From Bagarius yarrelli (Eukaryota; Chordata; Actinopteri; Siluriformes; Sisoridae), in the NCBI GenBank assembly GCA_005784505.1, contig VCAZ01000001.1:6593597-6657596 (forward strand): a stretch of 64,000 bases of DNA. Direction: 5' to 3'. This document shows positions 1-12,828 of this stretch, piece after piece. Below the pieces are notes generated by a model. The model was given only the letters and a program-made list of their open reading frames with translations, ran no database searches and had not been told where the DNA came from. The translations under genes were made by a program, and so were the position numbers. Position 1 is the stretch's first letter; the number at the start of each line of letters is the position of its first letter.

Positions 1-3000
1 GGCTGGCCGTATGACCCTGACCGTCATTAAGTGTCGGAATCTAAAAGCCATGGACATCACTGGCTCCTCAGGTGAGTTTTGGTGAAATTTATGTAAACCT
101 AAAGTTTATACAGTGACATTTTGTGTGGTTAATTTTCTAAACCATTAAGGAAACTACAAAAGTTTAAATTGAAAAAAAGTTTATTTATAGTTTAAACCGT
201 AACAAGAGCATTTCCTTACCTTAGACCCGTATGTAAAAGTGTCCCTGATCTGCGATGGTCGAAGGCTGAAGAAACGGAAGACCACCACTAAGAAGAGCAC
301 GCTTAACCCTGTGTACAACGAGGCCATCGTCTTTGACATCCCTCCTGAGAACGTGGAGCAGGTCAGCTTGTCGATTGTGGTGATGGATTACGACAGGTAA
401 GCGGTGTCTGTATACAAGCCAACTAAACCATGTAGCTTCACATGTAGCATTCATTGACATTAGAATCTGCTACAAGATTATTGCCTTCTGTCATGAAAAT
501 TGATAATTAAGTAAATCCCTACTACTAATTGACAATTATCAAAAGTCTGACATTTACATTTCTGACTCTTAGCAGATGCTCTTGTCTAGTATAGACTTAT
601 TTATTTTATCCATCTGAGCCCTTTAGGTTTAGGGCCTTGCTCAGGGGTCCACTGGTGGCAGCCTGCTTGGTGGTCCTGGGGAATCGAACAATTTTCCGAT
701 TAGCAGTTCAACACCTTAAGCACTGAGCTACCATTTCCCCCAATTGATTATATGAGTTGCTCTTTGTAGGGGCTAATATTGTGCCACCAATTCAAACAGA
801 CTCTTACTACGGCAGAAATTACTTTGACATTTTGAAACCGTTGGATTTCTTTTGTGGCTCCTGCTCTATAAGAATTCCTTTAAAAGGATGCTGATCACTT
901 TACCAGCAAACCAGGTAATTGCGTCTTCCCCAAACTGTGGCCACAAAGTTGGAAGTACACAGTTGTCTAGAATGTCTTTGTAGCCTTATATTATTCCTTT
1001 ACTGGAACCAATAAATCCAAGCACTGTTTCAGCTTGACAAAGTCCCTGTGCACAAAGCTCAGGGAACGATCGGAGCACCTATGGGATGTCCTGGAATGCA
1101 GACTGCACCTCAGACCTCCTCTCCAACATTAATACTCGAAAATTATTGGGAAAGTTTTTTCAGAAATTAAGGTTATTATAGAAGTAAGAAAACACATCTG
1201 GATGTAATGTTTTGGTGTCCACAATAATGCTATATCAATGACGCTTAATATATTACTATATTTCTTTTCAGAGTTGGACACAATGAGGTGATTGGTGTGT
1301 GTCGGACAGGCCCTGATGCCGAAGGTTTGGGTCGAGACCACTGGAATGAGATGTTGGCCTACCCACGCAAACCCATCACCCACTGGCACGCTCTGTGTGA
1401 GGTAAAGAGAATTCATGAACTTACCTAGTGCGTCTTTCAGTGTGCAGGAAAAATATTTAGAAAAAAAATACTTTCTATATAAAGTTACTGTTGATGTTTT
1501 GCTGTTGTGCATTAATATGTGCTGTGTTCATGTGCTGTACTTTTATTTTACTTTTATTTAATTTTTTAACTCTGTGCTGTTTTTAGTTTTGCTGTTTTTT
1601 TTACTTTTTTGGTTTGATTCGTTTTTTTGCGATTGTAGCGCTACTCTGCCGAACACAGAATCCTGCCGACTACGCCAAGATTGTAGCGCGACTACAGGGA
1701 ATAGATCAATTACATGTAGATATCAACCGTTAAAAAGGGTTTTAATGCTGACTACGCCACCCTTTTAAAGTAAGGGGAACCCTAGATAGAGAACAAGGAC
1801 ACATTTGTTACCATGGAGATGTATAGGCCTCAGTTTAGCAAAAATTTATTAAATTAACAGCAGATAAACAGCTTAAAAGATAAGGCAAAAGCATGGCTCC
1901 ATCCATCACAAAAACAAATAATTAAAATCACTAAGGCTCACCAGTAGCAGGGTAGGCTAGCTGCAAACAAATTATTTGTTAACCACACACATACACACAC
2001 ACACTAAGATAAGTGACTGCAAACAACAATCCATACTCTTTGGTCCAAACACCACCGCCACCAGGATGCTAGGCAGCTAGCCGTCTGATTCAGGGGCCTA
2101 AAACACAAGAAAAACAATAAATCTACATACACAACGGAAACTTTACTGCCACCTGATTACATTAAAATTATAAAACACAACTTATAAAAAAAACCCCACA
2201 ATCATTCATGAAAGACAAACCAAACAAAAGTTCAACAATAAATTCAAACTAAGCAAACTAAATCAAAATAACAAACACACAACAAAACGGCCATGCAGCA
2301 AGCAGCAGGTAGCAGACAGTAAGTAGCCATACAGCAGGGCAGCAAGACAGCCAGATAGCAAGACAGCCAGATAGCAAGACAGCCAGATAGCAAGACAGCC
2401 AGGTAGAAAGACAGCCAGATAGCAAGACAGCCAGGTAGAAAGACAGCAGGGCAGTCTAATTCCCGTTTTATGCAGGAAGCGACTACCCCCAAAAGACGGG
2501 GTGCTTCCAATGAGATTGTTTATCCCGATATCAGTCACTGAGACCGATGCTTACGACACACATCAGCAGTTTCAGCAGTTTACTGGAGGATGAGTGAAAT
2601 CCATCCAGCTAGAATAAGAACATACAAGTTATGTCAAACGCGAACACCGCGCAAGTAATGAATTGAACTTAACTTACCAGAGGATAGCGACAGCGTACGC
2701 ACAAGCCCAACACCACAAACCGCCACCACCTGCACGTATCAAAGGACAAAGCTAGTAGTGACGTAACCCAGGTTTGCTGTAGGTTGTTTTTATGGGTTTT
2801 TTTTGCCGTATTTTTATTTTTTGCTGTTGCATTTCTGGTTTATTGGTTTGCTAGTTTTGTTTATTACTTAATTCCTATTCTCGGCATAGAATAGCGTATA
2901 AATTAGCCAGTGTGCCTTAACATAGCTACAACATTATCATTCTCTTTTTAACAGTGGCCAGGAAGAGCATCAAGTTTCGAAAGCCAGGGTTCCTGCCCTT

Positions 3001-3026
3001 CACCCAAACCACCACAAACTCCATAA
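1..3026 (+). CDS. syt3: Synaptotagmin-3, C2B domain and C-terminus (5' part off window)
   Basis: Four exons are joined in frame: 1-71 (continues leftwards), 225-396, 1272-1401 and 2955-3026, with stop TAA at 3024-3026. Every junction is GT/AG and the phases agree. The translation runs AGRMTLTVIKCRNLKAMD, then DPYVKVSLICDGRRLKKRKT, then the C2B end with RTGPDAEGLGRDHWNEML. Aspartates of calcium loops 1 (MDITGSSD) and 3 (VMDYDR) are present, as is the polybasic KKRKTTTKK strand. The tail GRASSFESQGSCPSPKPP closely matches the SYT3 C-terminus as I remember it, and differs from those of SYT6, SYT9 and SYT10. Family knowledge: a calcium-binding C2 membrane protein of neurons and endocrine cells that acts in vesicle or receptor trafficking. 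The transmembrane segment, the C2A domain and the promoter are outside the window. The gene converges on tmtc2. Confidence 0.9.
550..740 (-). repeat. tRNA-headed SINE, family A
   Basis: On the minus strand the copy starts with a tRNA-like head (A/B-box-like, near 740). The shared central block TGGGCCCCTGAGCAAGGCCC follows in diverged form, and the copy ends in an ATGTAAATG-type tail near 550. It lies in syt3 intron 2. Confidence 0.6.
925..1125 (-). mobile_element. Nonautonomous Tc1-type MITE fragment
   Basis: The sequence is related, in reverse orientation, to the copies at 7.7-8.2 kb, 52.6-53.06 kb and 61.75-62.05 kb. Shared blocks include the segments around 'ACAGTTGTCTAGAATGTC' and 'GTGCACAAAGCTCAGGG'. 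It lies in syt3 intron 2 and has no coding capacity. Confidence 0.5.
1590..2950. other. syt3 last intron: unclassified repeat-like DNA with minisatellite
   Basis: This stretch lies in the last syt3 intron and contains a T-rich segment, repeated GACTACGCCA/GTAGCG words at 1635-1765, and the minisatellite listed separately. It may be an old interspersed element, but I see no reverse transcriptase, transposase or terminal repeats that would name it. Confidence 0.3.
2333..2455. repeat. 16-bp minisatellite
   Basis: About seven tandem units of roughly 16 bp, consensus ATAGCAAGACAGCCAG. Some units carry GTAGAAAG in place of ATAGCAAG. The overlapping open frames that read LAIWLSCY... repeats are a by-product of this periodicity. 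Confidence 0.9.
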
Positions 3027-5930
3027 CCACAGTGAGATCCTGAAAGGCACAAATCTTCACACACTGATTAGTGGTCGTGTTTTTGGTTTATTTGGGGCGC
3101 TGCTAAAAGGGAGGAAAGTTAGGATGATGCACTTTGGGGGCCCCCAGAGATGTGTTTTATTAGTAGTAACAGTACTATCAGTAATGTATCAGTATGTTTG
3201 GTGTGGAATGGGTGTGGTAGGGGGGCCCAACCTGATGATATTTTACAGAATTGCTAGCGACGCCCCTTTCACCAGCTAAATTATTTTTTCTTGTTGTAGC
3301 TTGTCAAATTTCATTATTTAGTCAGAGGATAACATGACATGTAGGTACACAAAGCACTCGATTACCGTTAGTAAGTGTGCCAGTTAAAGGCAGTACCTAA
3401 GGAGACCTATTTTTTGACTGGTGATGTGATGGAATGTGATGTTTGACAGTCGATACTACATTAGCGACATATCAAATGATAGCCGTTTAAATTTTTCTTT
3501 TGCATAATATATATATAAAAAAAGATGACAATATTTAACGTTTAAAATATTTATTTTTTTAACCAAAAACCATAAGACTGGCATGCAAATTTTCAAGCCT
3601 AATCTTATTTTGTGTGATTTAAAAGGTAAAACAGCAGTGTCGAAACCTTAAATACTCACCTGACCGATGTAGATGTCAACACATATGGTGAAAATGTATG
3701 CAAATGTTTATACTCCTGCTTTATGGGAACATATACATTTCCTAGTCTTGTCAAGTGAATAATTCTTTCTTAACTTTCCATTTTCTATAATCATTAATCA
3801 TATGATGGAAAGAAAACTGGACAGAGACTGTAAAAAAAACGTTTATCATAAAACAGGTCACAACTGGTCATTCTATTTGGGTTTTTTTTTTACTCCGAAG
3901 TGTTTTAAATGATACACAAATCATTTTATCCTACACAAATAAAAAAAAAAAAATTATCATGAATGAATTGAAATCTACAATTTCCTGATTTGGGGATAGA
4001 TCTCAGGCTTATGAAAGCAATCCAGGGAAGTGGTGCTTCTTCAACCTGACAGGAATAAGAGCTAGAACCCAGCAAGCCATATGTTTAATCTAAACCTGAA
4101 CAACAACAAAAAAAAAAGCGCAACAAGATGCAGGAAGAGATCAGGAATCTTACTTTAGGTAGGACGCTGAATGCACATTTCAGGAAACAGGTTACAGGAG
4201 AAGTTGCAATGATCTGTCAAATAATGCATTTATTACAATACAGATTTTATACAAGGCATAATTCACAGTAGCAGATAATGTAGCGCCAGGCTTTATTCCA
4301 TAAGTCATTAAATGCATAGCAAAAATAGCATCAAAATACACCGGGTGCGTTAACCAAAAAAAAAGGATCTGCTGCCATCTTTTTTTTTGTTTTTTTATGC
4401 TTCCTGTGATATCAGCGAATGCTGTTCATACCTCGAACAGTTTAACGGTCTGTCTTAATTCAGCCTTTATTCTAATTTAAGAATATATTTATTATTTAAC
4501 CAAATTAAAATCTGTTTAATATTACAATCCAATTTTAGCAGCAGTGAAATATTCTTACACAAATTTTAACAAAAAAGTTTGAAATTCCAGTAATATATTA
4601 AACAAATACAGAAAATACATTCGGATTTCTAAATCACATAAAGTATGTTTACTAAAAAATGGCAAATTAAATACAGATGCTGGGACGTCTGTTTCTTCAC
4701 CTGAGACATACTGTAGAATGTAGAATTAATTCGTTCAAACAATGGAATTATTTACTTTAAAAAGTGGTACATCGAACCTTATATATTTTAGCATATATAA
4801 CTCCATAAGCCCTGATATATGGAGATATTCCATAGCAGAATGTATCTGTTATGCAAATAATTATTTTTTGAAATAAGTAACTCAGAACATGTTTTTCCAA
4901 GCAGATTAAAATGAAAAACAGGCATATGGAGGACATTAGACGCCCAAAAGTTTTTTTGTTTTTTTTGTTTTTTTTTACCCAGTTGGTTGCTTAAAAACAA
5001 AAACAGCTGAGGCAGCAGTAAAACTAGAACACTTTGCTATTATGCAAATTAGCTTCAGTAATTAAATTTATATGCACCGTTTTTGGACCAAAGGAATAAT
5101 CCAAGATTTACATAACGATTTTCTGTTGCCATTTGCCATTGATTTTTGTTACCATAGCAAAACATCATTTCTAGTGTCAATTAGTAATGCACAGACTTGC
5201 AAATCATGTAAGATGCATGAATTTCACCCAATTGGATGCTAAAAGTGCTGTCTTTCATCGACAGAAGTAATGCAATGAACATAAATATCTAACGGCGGTG
5301 TACTGTTAACATTATTTGCACAGTAGGACTATGTTTCTGCCCCAGAACAACGAAAAGTAATACATTCTTGTAGCATCTTGACATCAGTCTCTTTCTTTAA
5401 TGATACAATTCAACATTTTAAATATGAACTACCGAATTTCGTCCTTGTATTTGCACATTTCCTTCTTTCAAGTATCGACGTGCATCAATACTTGAGCGTA
5501 AATACTTGAGTTTCTTAATGTGAAGTGCATTTCTATGGCTTGTTTGGTGTAAAATATTTGTACGATAATTAAAGTTGTGATCTTATATAACTTTATACAC
5601 CTATTGCATCTATTGTGAAATATCGAATTAAACTTGAAAAAAGTGCTATTCTTTAAGGCCATTGAATATCTCCTCAGTGAAATTCTGTGCTTTTTGTCTC
5701 GTATCTCGCAAAGAGAAAACAACGTGCACTACTTGTCGTCATGAAATGTACAGTTTTGTGATAACTTTTGTAACTATTCAGAGTATTGTAATTTTACTGT
5801 AATTGTTTCTTATGTACTTTAAGTAAATACTGTTTGTCAAAATGCAATTTGTGGTTTTTTTTCCATGATGGAAATATTCATGTTATAGTAACAAACAAAC
5901 AAATTTACAGACAAATAAAAAAAAAAATCA
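3027..5930 (+). other. syt3 3' UTR region and downstream spacer
   Basis: A/T-rich DNA with no coding potential follows the syt3 stop. It probably includes a long 3' UTR, but the cleavage site cannot be fixed by eye. One candidate AATAAA is at 5914-5919, inside an A-rich run, so it is weak. No repeat family is recognised with confidence here. Confidence 0.35.
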
Positions 5931-5989
5931 TTAGGAAGCCCAGAGGAAGCAAACATTATGAGGTGCTGCCTGGACACCTACAGTAAAGG

Positions 5990-6415
5990 AAAAATAATTT
6001 TGAAGGCAGAACCCTTGTTGGCAATCACAGAGGTCAGACCTTTTTTTTGTAGTTGGCCACCAGGTTTGCACACATCTCAGGAGGGATTTTGTCCCACTCC
6101 TCTTCGCAGATCTTCTCCAGGTCATAAAGGTTTCTAGGCTGACGTTTGTCAACTTAAACCCTCAGCTCCATGGACAGATTTTGGGATTAAAGTCTAGGGC
6201 TAGGCCACTAATTTACTTCTTCTTTAGTCAATCCTATGTTGCCTTGGCTGTGCATTTTGTTCACTGTCATGCTGGAATACCCATCCACAACCTATTTTCA
6301 ATGACCAGGCTGAGGGAAGGAGGTTTTACCTAAGATTTGACAGTACATGGCCTGTCCAGTTGTCCTATTCCCTTTTCAGTAAAACACCCCTAAAGCATAA
6401 TGTTTCCTGCCCAGG
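5990..6415 (-). mobile_element. Tc1-like transposon remnant (transposase pseudogene)
   Basis: On the minus strand the sequence encodes, across frameshifts, the C-terminal part of a Tc1-type transposase, including a recognisable stretch like EEEWDKIPPEMC and LVANYKK. It shares long blocks with the better preserved element at 37.07-38.18 kb, such as 'CTGAGGGAAGGAGGTT' and the 'AAAACACCCC..AAAGCATAAT' region. Terminal repeats are not evident, so this is an internal fragment. Confidence 0.75.
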
Positions 6416-6424
6416 TTGTACCCC

Positions 6425-6510
6425 TGCCTTTCACATAATGACAGCTGGGAAAGGCTCCAGCAGATCCCTGTGACCCTGATTAGGTATAGACAATGGATGG
6501 ATGGATAGTT
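6425..6510 (+). repeat. Fragment of family C repeat (3' end)
   Basis: Contains CAGCTGGGAAAGGCTCCAGC followed by CAGATCCCTGTGACCCTGAT and an ATGGATGGATGG-like tail, the 3' end of the family C element seen complete at 31.5 and 54.5 kb. It abuts the Tc1 remnant. Confidence 0.55.
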
Positions 6511-7709
6511 CTTTTAACAATAAGCATTGCCTCAAATTGCCTTTACAAAAAATAGAAATTTAAGACCACTCGCTGTCTGTTCACCCTCAGCAGCAGTGAG
6601 CACCTTCAACCAGTGGAACAGCATCAGCATGGATCGGGAATGTTCTAGGAAGTGGCCAGGATCACTAGGAGCTCTGGAGCTAAATGTATCGCTCGAGAGC
6701 TAAAAAAAAGAGAGAGATACAAAAAGATACAGATAAAGAAGAAGAAAAAGAAAGAGCAAAGAGTTAAGTGTGTTTGTAATAGTGTGTAACAAATGGAGAC
6801 AATGTACGCTGTGTTAAAGTGATGGCAGGGACTGCATAAAGAAAGTCAGACACATTTATATGGATTTCCTATTGACTTAAACACTCAATGTCCATAAACC
6901 CTTCAGATCTGCTCACTTACCTAAGAAAAAAATCCACTAACAAATGTGTTTTCTACCCAGATGTAAACACTGAGACTGTGTCTATTGGTCGACTACAAAT
7001 TAGACAAAATCATGGACATAAAAATAAACCAAAAATGGCATCTACGGATGCTGATGCACATCCATTATCTTATAAAACTAGGCAGTCTGCATAACTCAGG
7101 TTAATTACCTTCAGACTTCACAGTGGTAATAATGTTCTAATTTGTCTTCCTGGGTCTGTAAACTGCTACTGAAGAGTACGATTCTCTGCAGAATTAACTT
7201 CAGACTGAGTAATCATACAGCAGTGGGGGGACGGACCATATCAGAATTCTTCACCCCCAGCTTAGGTTTTCTCTGTCAGCACTTGTAATTGGAGAAAAAT
7301 CCACAGTCTTCGTGAGTTAGTGATGTAGTCTGTTCTTAGAACATTGGCTTTTATTCCACATTGGTGATGGCGCAAACTGAGAAAATGGTCCCACTGATAT
7401 GATGTATTTTTAGAGGAACAGGTCTCACTGGAAGAGGGTCTCAGTGTGCTTTAGGTCTCAGGCCCTTTAATGGCTACAAAGCAGTGCCCATGGGAACACC
7501 TTGGTCAGGATGTGTTTGTAGGAGGATATTAAAATCACCATCTAAAGTTGAGACCTGGGGCTCATGGCTCGATTCGGTTCAAAGAATGTACGCCTTGTTA
7601 ACCTACGTCTAAAAAAAGTTTAACATGTCGATACTGATAATGATTTAAATGATACACTGTGGATTTCATTTGTACTGCATATATTATACATAATATATAT
7701 ATAATACTA

Positions 7710-8175
7710 TATTGACAACCTGACCATCACATCCGTGTCTTATTTCAGATTTACTCCCATATTGATGTTGGATTAAGCTCCACTCTTCTAGTAAGAAACT
7801 CGAATGTGAGATGGGTTTATTCAGCTACAATAGTATTAGTGAGATCAGACAGTAACATCAGGTGAGAAGGTCTGTGGTGCAGTCGGTGTTCCAGTTCATC
7901 CTAAAAGTGTTCAGTGATGTTAAGAACAGTAACACACCATGTACAGTACATGGTACAATAACACACCATGTGTTAATGGAACTCAGGGACTTTGTGCACA
8001 AGGAACATTGTTGGGTCAGTGTTTATTTCTCTAGTGAAGAAATAATATAATGTTTCATCACACAAAGACATTCTAGACAACTGTGTGCATCCAAATTTGT
8101 AACAAGATTTTGGAGAGGAACCACTCATGAATCTGATGTGATGTGTCCACAAACTTGTGGCAGTATAGTGTGTGT
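7710..8175 (+). mobile_element. Nonautonomous Tc1-type MITE
   Basis: Starts with the ACCTGACCATCACATCC terminal motif and ends with GTGTCCACAAACTTGTGGCA. The interior matches the 52.6-kb copy ('GTTCCAGTTCATCC.AAAAGTGTTC', 'TTTGTGCACA', 'AGACAACTGTGTGC'). A CA/TA microsatellite follows directly. Confidence 0.65.
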
Positions 8176-8180
8176 GTATG

Positions 8181-8212
<32 letters not shown>

Positions 8213-8232
8213 TATATACATACATACATACA
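8168..8232. repeat. TG/TA/CATA microsatellite
   Basis: A (TG)n-(TA)n-(CATA)n simple repeat at the end of the MITE. Short open frames over it (YIYIYIYI runs) are spurious. Confidence 0.9.
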
Positions 8233-8529
8233 GTTGTTTTATCATTTAGTAGCGGCAAAAAAGGCCACAGGTAAACGGAACATATCAGGACTTTGGATGA
8301 ATATACTGACACTTGTCGGGTTAAAGACAAGAATACACTTCAACTTTGTTGAGACGTGATATAACAGAATGCGCTCAGGCAACTTATAAACAAACGCTTT
8401 AAAATTTGAGTTTAAGTTAAAGAGACAGGTCTTTTCATAGACAACTGATTCTAATCACTGAGGAAAAACAGGGATTAAAGGAAAAAGCTCCAGACAACTG
8501 TAATGTAGCGGCGGGCTGGCAGCAGCTAC

Positions 8530-8840
8530 GGGTTCCATCCATCCATTTTCTATACCCGCTTATTCTCTAAAAGGGTGAAACGCAGGAGGGGTACACCCTG
8601 GACAGGCCGCCAGTCACAAGGCCACACCCACTCACTCATATGGGTAATGTAAAATCACCAATCAACCTAATATACGTTATTGGACTGTGTGAGTAGGCCG
8701 GAGAACCTTGAGTGAACCTACGCAAGAACGGGGAGAACATGCAAACTCCACAAAGAAAGACCCCTGCACAGGAATTGAACCCTCGCCTTCTTGCTGTGAG
8801 ACAACTGCGCTAATCAATAAGCCACTGTGCTGCCCCGCAG
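8530..8840 (-). repeat. Family C SINE-like element
   Basis: Reverse-oriented copy. It begins with CCATCCATCCATTTTCTATA (the element's 3' end) and holds GGAGGGGTACACCCTGGACA. It ends in a tRNA-like head reading GCCACTGTGCTGCCCC on the plus strand. Seven copies or fragments of this family are in the window. Confidence 0.75.
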
Positions 8841-8960
8841 CTATGAGTTATTTACACAAATTCAATAGGTCTTAAAAAAAAATCACTCATTTTTATGAGG
8901 TAAGAAATCTAGCGGTCAGTTTTTTACAGAGACTGATCCTATCTGATCAAGTGAAGCAGT

Positions 8961-9140
8961 GGGAAGTGGTAGTCTAGCGGTTAAGGTGTTGGTCTGGTAA
9001 TTAAAAGATCTGGTTGCGATTCCTAGTGCCACCAAGTTACCACTGCTGGGCCCCTGAGCAAAGCCCTCAACCCTTAATTGCCCAGTTGTATAAGATGAAA
9101 TAAATGTAAGTCGCTTTGCTACAAAAGTAAATGTAAACAC
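8961..9140 (+). repeat. tRNA-headed SINE, family A
   Basis: The head is GGGAAGTGGTAGTCTAGCGG, then a B-box-like GGTTGCGATTCC, then the central block TGGGCCCCTGAGCAAAGCCC, then TAAATGTAAGTCGCTTTG. The tail is diverged. Confidence 0.7.
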
Positions 9141-10686
9141 ATTGCTGCTGACTCTGAGATGATGAGTGTGGGACGATGAGTGTGAGACGATGGTGTGAGA
9201 CGATGCGTGTGAGAATGTCTAATGAGGCTGTATGGTATAGGTGTATATGAATTACTGGAATTAATAAAACAGTCACATTACAGACAGCAGATTTGCAGAA
9301 GCATCATTGGTGTTCATGTCTAAATAGCTAAATATGCAATAATTAAAGAAAAAACTAGTTTCTTTAGTCAGTACTGATTTTATAGTAAAATAATCAACAG
9401 ATTGAAACTTCAACTTTTCTGCTGTATAAATAACATCTAAGCCTTGGGATGCTTTCCTTTATGAGGAAACTGGAGAGCTGGTCCCATGGAGGGCTTTAGA
9501 GATCCCTTGAGGCGGTACTGGCGATGCCAACACATGTCATCATGTTCACATTGTCAGTTTCATTCCAACACTGTAACTCATGAGAAGAAAGCCAGGATCA
9601 TTTGTCTTGGGGTTTTTTTTGCATTTATTCATGCAGTCGTTCGATTTGTCTGGCAGATGCTTGTAGATGAAAAGAAAAAAAATATCTTCATGGTAAGCAC
9701 AAATAGGTCAGGATCTATATATTTCTCAAGGCTAAAAGCCTGTTGAAAAAAAACATAGTCCAAAAGGTTATAAAAGAAATTAAAACAGTACAATTTAAGG
9801 ATTAAATAGAAGTTTTTTTCTTGAATTACCCTTTAAAAACAGTGTGAAGAGACATAATTGCAAGAAGAAATCACCACTGAAACAAGTATGAACAATTGAT
9901 TTCTTTTAAAGCAGGCTTTAAAAGCAGTGCCAGGTGATGCATTTGGTACCTGGGCCTTTAGTGAGGACTTACTTGACTGATACACCTCTTAATACCACCA
10001 TTAATAAGTCCTAATTATAGAAACCATTAATATTATAAAAAAAACAATATAACATGGAGTGGCATTACAGAGAGAGAGACATTTTGCACATTAAGGGTTA
10101 AAACCATTTTTATTAAAGCAAGAAAACCAGTTAAGACTCCAAACCTCTACACTACAACTGTGCCACATCTGGAGCAGTTCAGAATCAGTATTGATGTGAT
10201 GTGACATCAGTGCTGATGTTATCGTGCACCAGGTAGCGGACCTCGGAAGACGGGTTTAAAAATATGATTGAAAGAAACAGTTTAATAATATTAACCAATT
10301 AGTAATTTGTCACTGCTTATATAGTTTAAGTTACATGGGCAGCACTACTGATTCTGAAGGATTTGGGCAAATTAGATTAACATGGCACCACTGAAATCTA
10401 GACAAAAAATCTAACATACACGTACTAGAAGCAGTGCAGCAAGAGAAACATTATGAAATGAAGAGAATAAACTGCTGGGAATAAATTAATACAATTTAAT
10501 AAAACAAATATTAAAATTTAGGTTGTAAATATAGGTCAGCTTCTGATAGTGTTTAGGCAAAAAGGGGTTTGCTGGTCCTGACCTAGTGGTCCTAACCACT
10601 GGTTAAAAGATATATCCAGCGGCATCGTATTTCTATTTTTAAGAATTTAGTGGTCCCTAAAACCTAAAAACTCACTGACAAACACA

Positions 10687-10868
10687 TAGTGGTTACGGTG
10701 TTATAAGGACCGCTAATTGGAAGACTGGGGTTCGATTCCCAGCACCACCAAGTTACTACTGCTGGGCCCCTGAGCAAGGCCTATAACCCCTAATTCCTCA
10801 GTTGCATAAAACCGATAAATGTAAGTCACTCTGGATAAAGACGTTTGCCAAATGCTGCATATGTGTGT
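10687..10868 (+). repeat. tRNA-headed SINE, family A
   Basis: Contains GGTTCGATTCCCAGCACCAC (B box), CTGCTGGGCCCCTGAGCAAG, and the tail core CACTCTGGATAAAGACGTTT followed by GCCAAATGCTG. Nearly complete. Confidence 0.8.
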
Positions 10869-10944
10869 ATGTAAATATACGTAAACACTGCTTATAGGTA
10901 TAGAAAGTAAATAGAAATTACTTCAGACAGTTACAAAGAACTGA

Positions 10945-11885
10945 GATGGACAAAAGTATTTGGACACTTGACCTTTACATGCATATTTGTTTTTGAACAT
11001 GATGTCCTAGATTTAGTTTCACTCTTTTTTTCCATAATAACTTCCACACTTATAGACTTTTTACTAGATTATGGAGTGTTGCCCCACAAATTGTGTTCTT
11101 CCAGTTTTGTGGCAACAGTTTAGAAAAGACCTGCTTGTTGTCAAGCAGAAAAATGTAAACACTCACAATATTAACATGATTATAATAAGCACTATATTAG
11201 AACAAACTGTCATAGAAGATATATAAGTAAACAATCAAACCTGATTACACAGAAGTGCTTACATATTATAGCTGCATAAAATAGTTTAATAAATCCTCTG
11301 CAATACCTTTCTTTGAACCTCTAAAGCAGAAAAGACTCTTCGGGTTATTATGCACCTCTTGTTAAAAAAAAGCAACGCCCATCTATTCATTAGCTTTTTA
11401 TCTGGATGTTAGAATCTCTTTTAATGATGAAAGGTCACGGTGTCTGTTTACCAAAGAATTCAAAAGAAGTGTCGCCGGTAGAAAAGAACTGATACAGGCT
11501 ACCAGAAATAGACATTTTGCCCCTCGGATCAGACACATACACACAAATAAACATCATTAGAGCTCTTTCAGCTGATTTCATTTGACACACACTCTCTAAC
11601 TTTCTGTTCTACACACACGAGCTTAGTGAACCAGGAACATGACAAAAATACACATCAGTACAGCATGTTCTTCAAATAATTACAGAATTCATTTAACATG
11701 GGTTGTTAACATTTTTAGCTACACCTGATGCTATGCATACTGTTTTTTTAACTGTATATCTCCTGAAAAAAACCCTTTTAGAAATGTGGAGGTTATTATA
11801 GGAGTGACATTGAGGATGTTTAACAAAAATATATGTATGTAAAAGTCTGGTGTCCCAATACTTTTGGTAATATAGTGCATATAAA
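10945..11885. mobile_element. Tc1-type MITE pair or long nonautonomous element
   Basis: The left end carries GGACAAAAGTATTTGGACAC, and the right end carries the reverse motif TGTCCCAATACTTTTGGTAA at 11850-11870. Such ends are shared with the family at 52.6 kb. The interior contains AGTTTTGTGGCAACAGTTTA, a known-style internal block. It could be one long element or two diverged ones. Confidence 0.45.
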
Positions 11886-11887
11886 TG

Positions 11888-12035
11888 GAGGAGAAAGCTT
11901 AGTGGTTAAGGTGTTGTACTGCTGAGCAGATTCCTAGTACCACCAGTTTACTACTGCTGGGGCCCCTGAGCAAGGCCATTAATCCCTGATTGTCAGTGCT
12001 CAATTGTATAAATGAAATAAATGTAATGGAAAATG
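11888..12035 (+). repeat. tRNA-headed SINE, family A (eroded)
   Basis: Has AAGCTTAGTGGTTAAGGTGT, then GCTGGGGCCCCTGAGCAAGG, then ATAAATGTAA. The B-box region is shortened. Confidence 0.6.
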
Positions 12036-12279
12036 CCCCTCATGCTTGTGTATATAGGGTATATCATACTAAATATAGAACTTAGAACATACAAAAGAAA
12101 AAAAACCAATAAATTTTAGAAGGTCATTTTGTTTCATGTGCAGCAGTAAAAGACTTTGGTGGATTATTGACTCCATTACTTGAAGCTCACGGAAATAATA
12201 TTTCTCAATAGCCTTTTTCTCACATCTGAAGTATTGGAAGAATATAAAATATATAATGTCATCACTTTTTTTTAACCTC

Positions 12280-12375
12280 TAGGTTGGATTATTGTGATTC
12301 CTTACTGACTGAATGTTCTAAAAGGACCATAAACAAGCTCCACCGAGTCCAGAATACAGTCTTATTGACTTATTA
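12280..12375 (+). mobile_element. LINE reverse-transcriptase fragment
   Basis: One frame reads RLDYCDSLLTECSKRTINKL then HRVQN. This is the conserved tail of a non-LTR reverse transcriptase (DYCNSLL...KKTINKLQLVQN in intact CR1/Rex/L2-like elements). The open stretch is short and is isolated from other RT motifs, so this is an old fragment. Confidence 0.7.
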
Positions 12376-12648
12376 ACCACTCAGCATCAGAGTACTTGAG
12401 CAAACTTGTTTTTATTTTAAACAAATATCCCGACATTAATCAAATGAACTGTTTGTTGGTACCTTAATTAGTAAAGGTGACAGCAGGGGTGGAGCTTCCT
12501 TAGACAAATGGTGTTTGGGACCAGACAGTCTCAGTGTTCAGGATTTGGATGGAAAACATATAAGGGGGTATCAAAAAGTTTCGGGACACCCTGACAGATG
12601 GCAGATTGTGCTGCCTTGTGTTTCTGTGTCTTAACAGTACTTTTACAC

Positions 12649-12828
12649 CATTCGGCATTACATTAACGCCCTTATCCAGAGCGACTTACATTTATCTCTT
12701 TCGAACAACTAAGCAGTTAGGTGTTAAGGACCTTGCTTAGGGGCCCAGCAGGGGCAGCTTGGTGGTGCTGGAAATCGAACTCCCAGTCTTTCAATTAGCA
12801 GTCTAAACCAATGTGCTACCACTTTTTG
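12649..12828 (-). repeat. tRNA-headed SINE, family A
   Basis: Reverse copy, running from the tail ACGCCCTTATCCAGAGCGAC to the head ending in GTGCTACCACTTT. The block CTTGCTTAGGGGCCCAGCAG is present. Confidence 0.75.

Noticed and set aside
2244..2538. Minus-strand open frames of 88-91 codons with repeated LAIWLSCY / LSGCL units
   Set aside because: They translate the 16-bp minisatellite; the repeat explains their length and periodicity.
7973..8359. Overlapping open frames with YIYIYIYI runs
   Set aside because: They are made by the CA/TA microsatellite.
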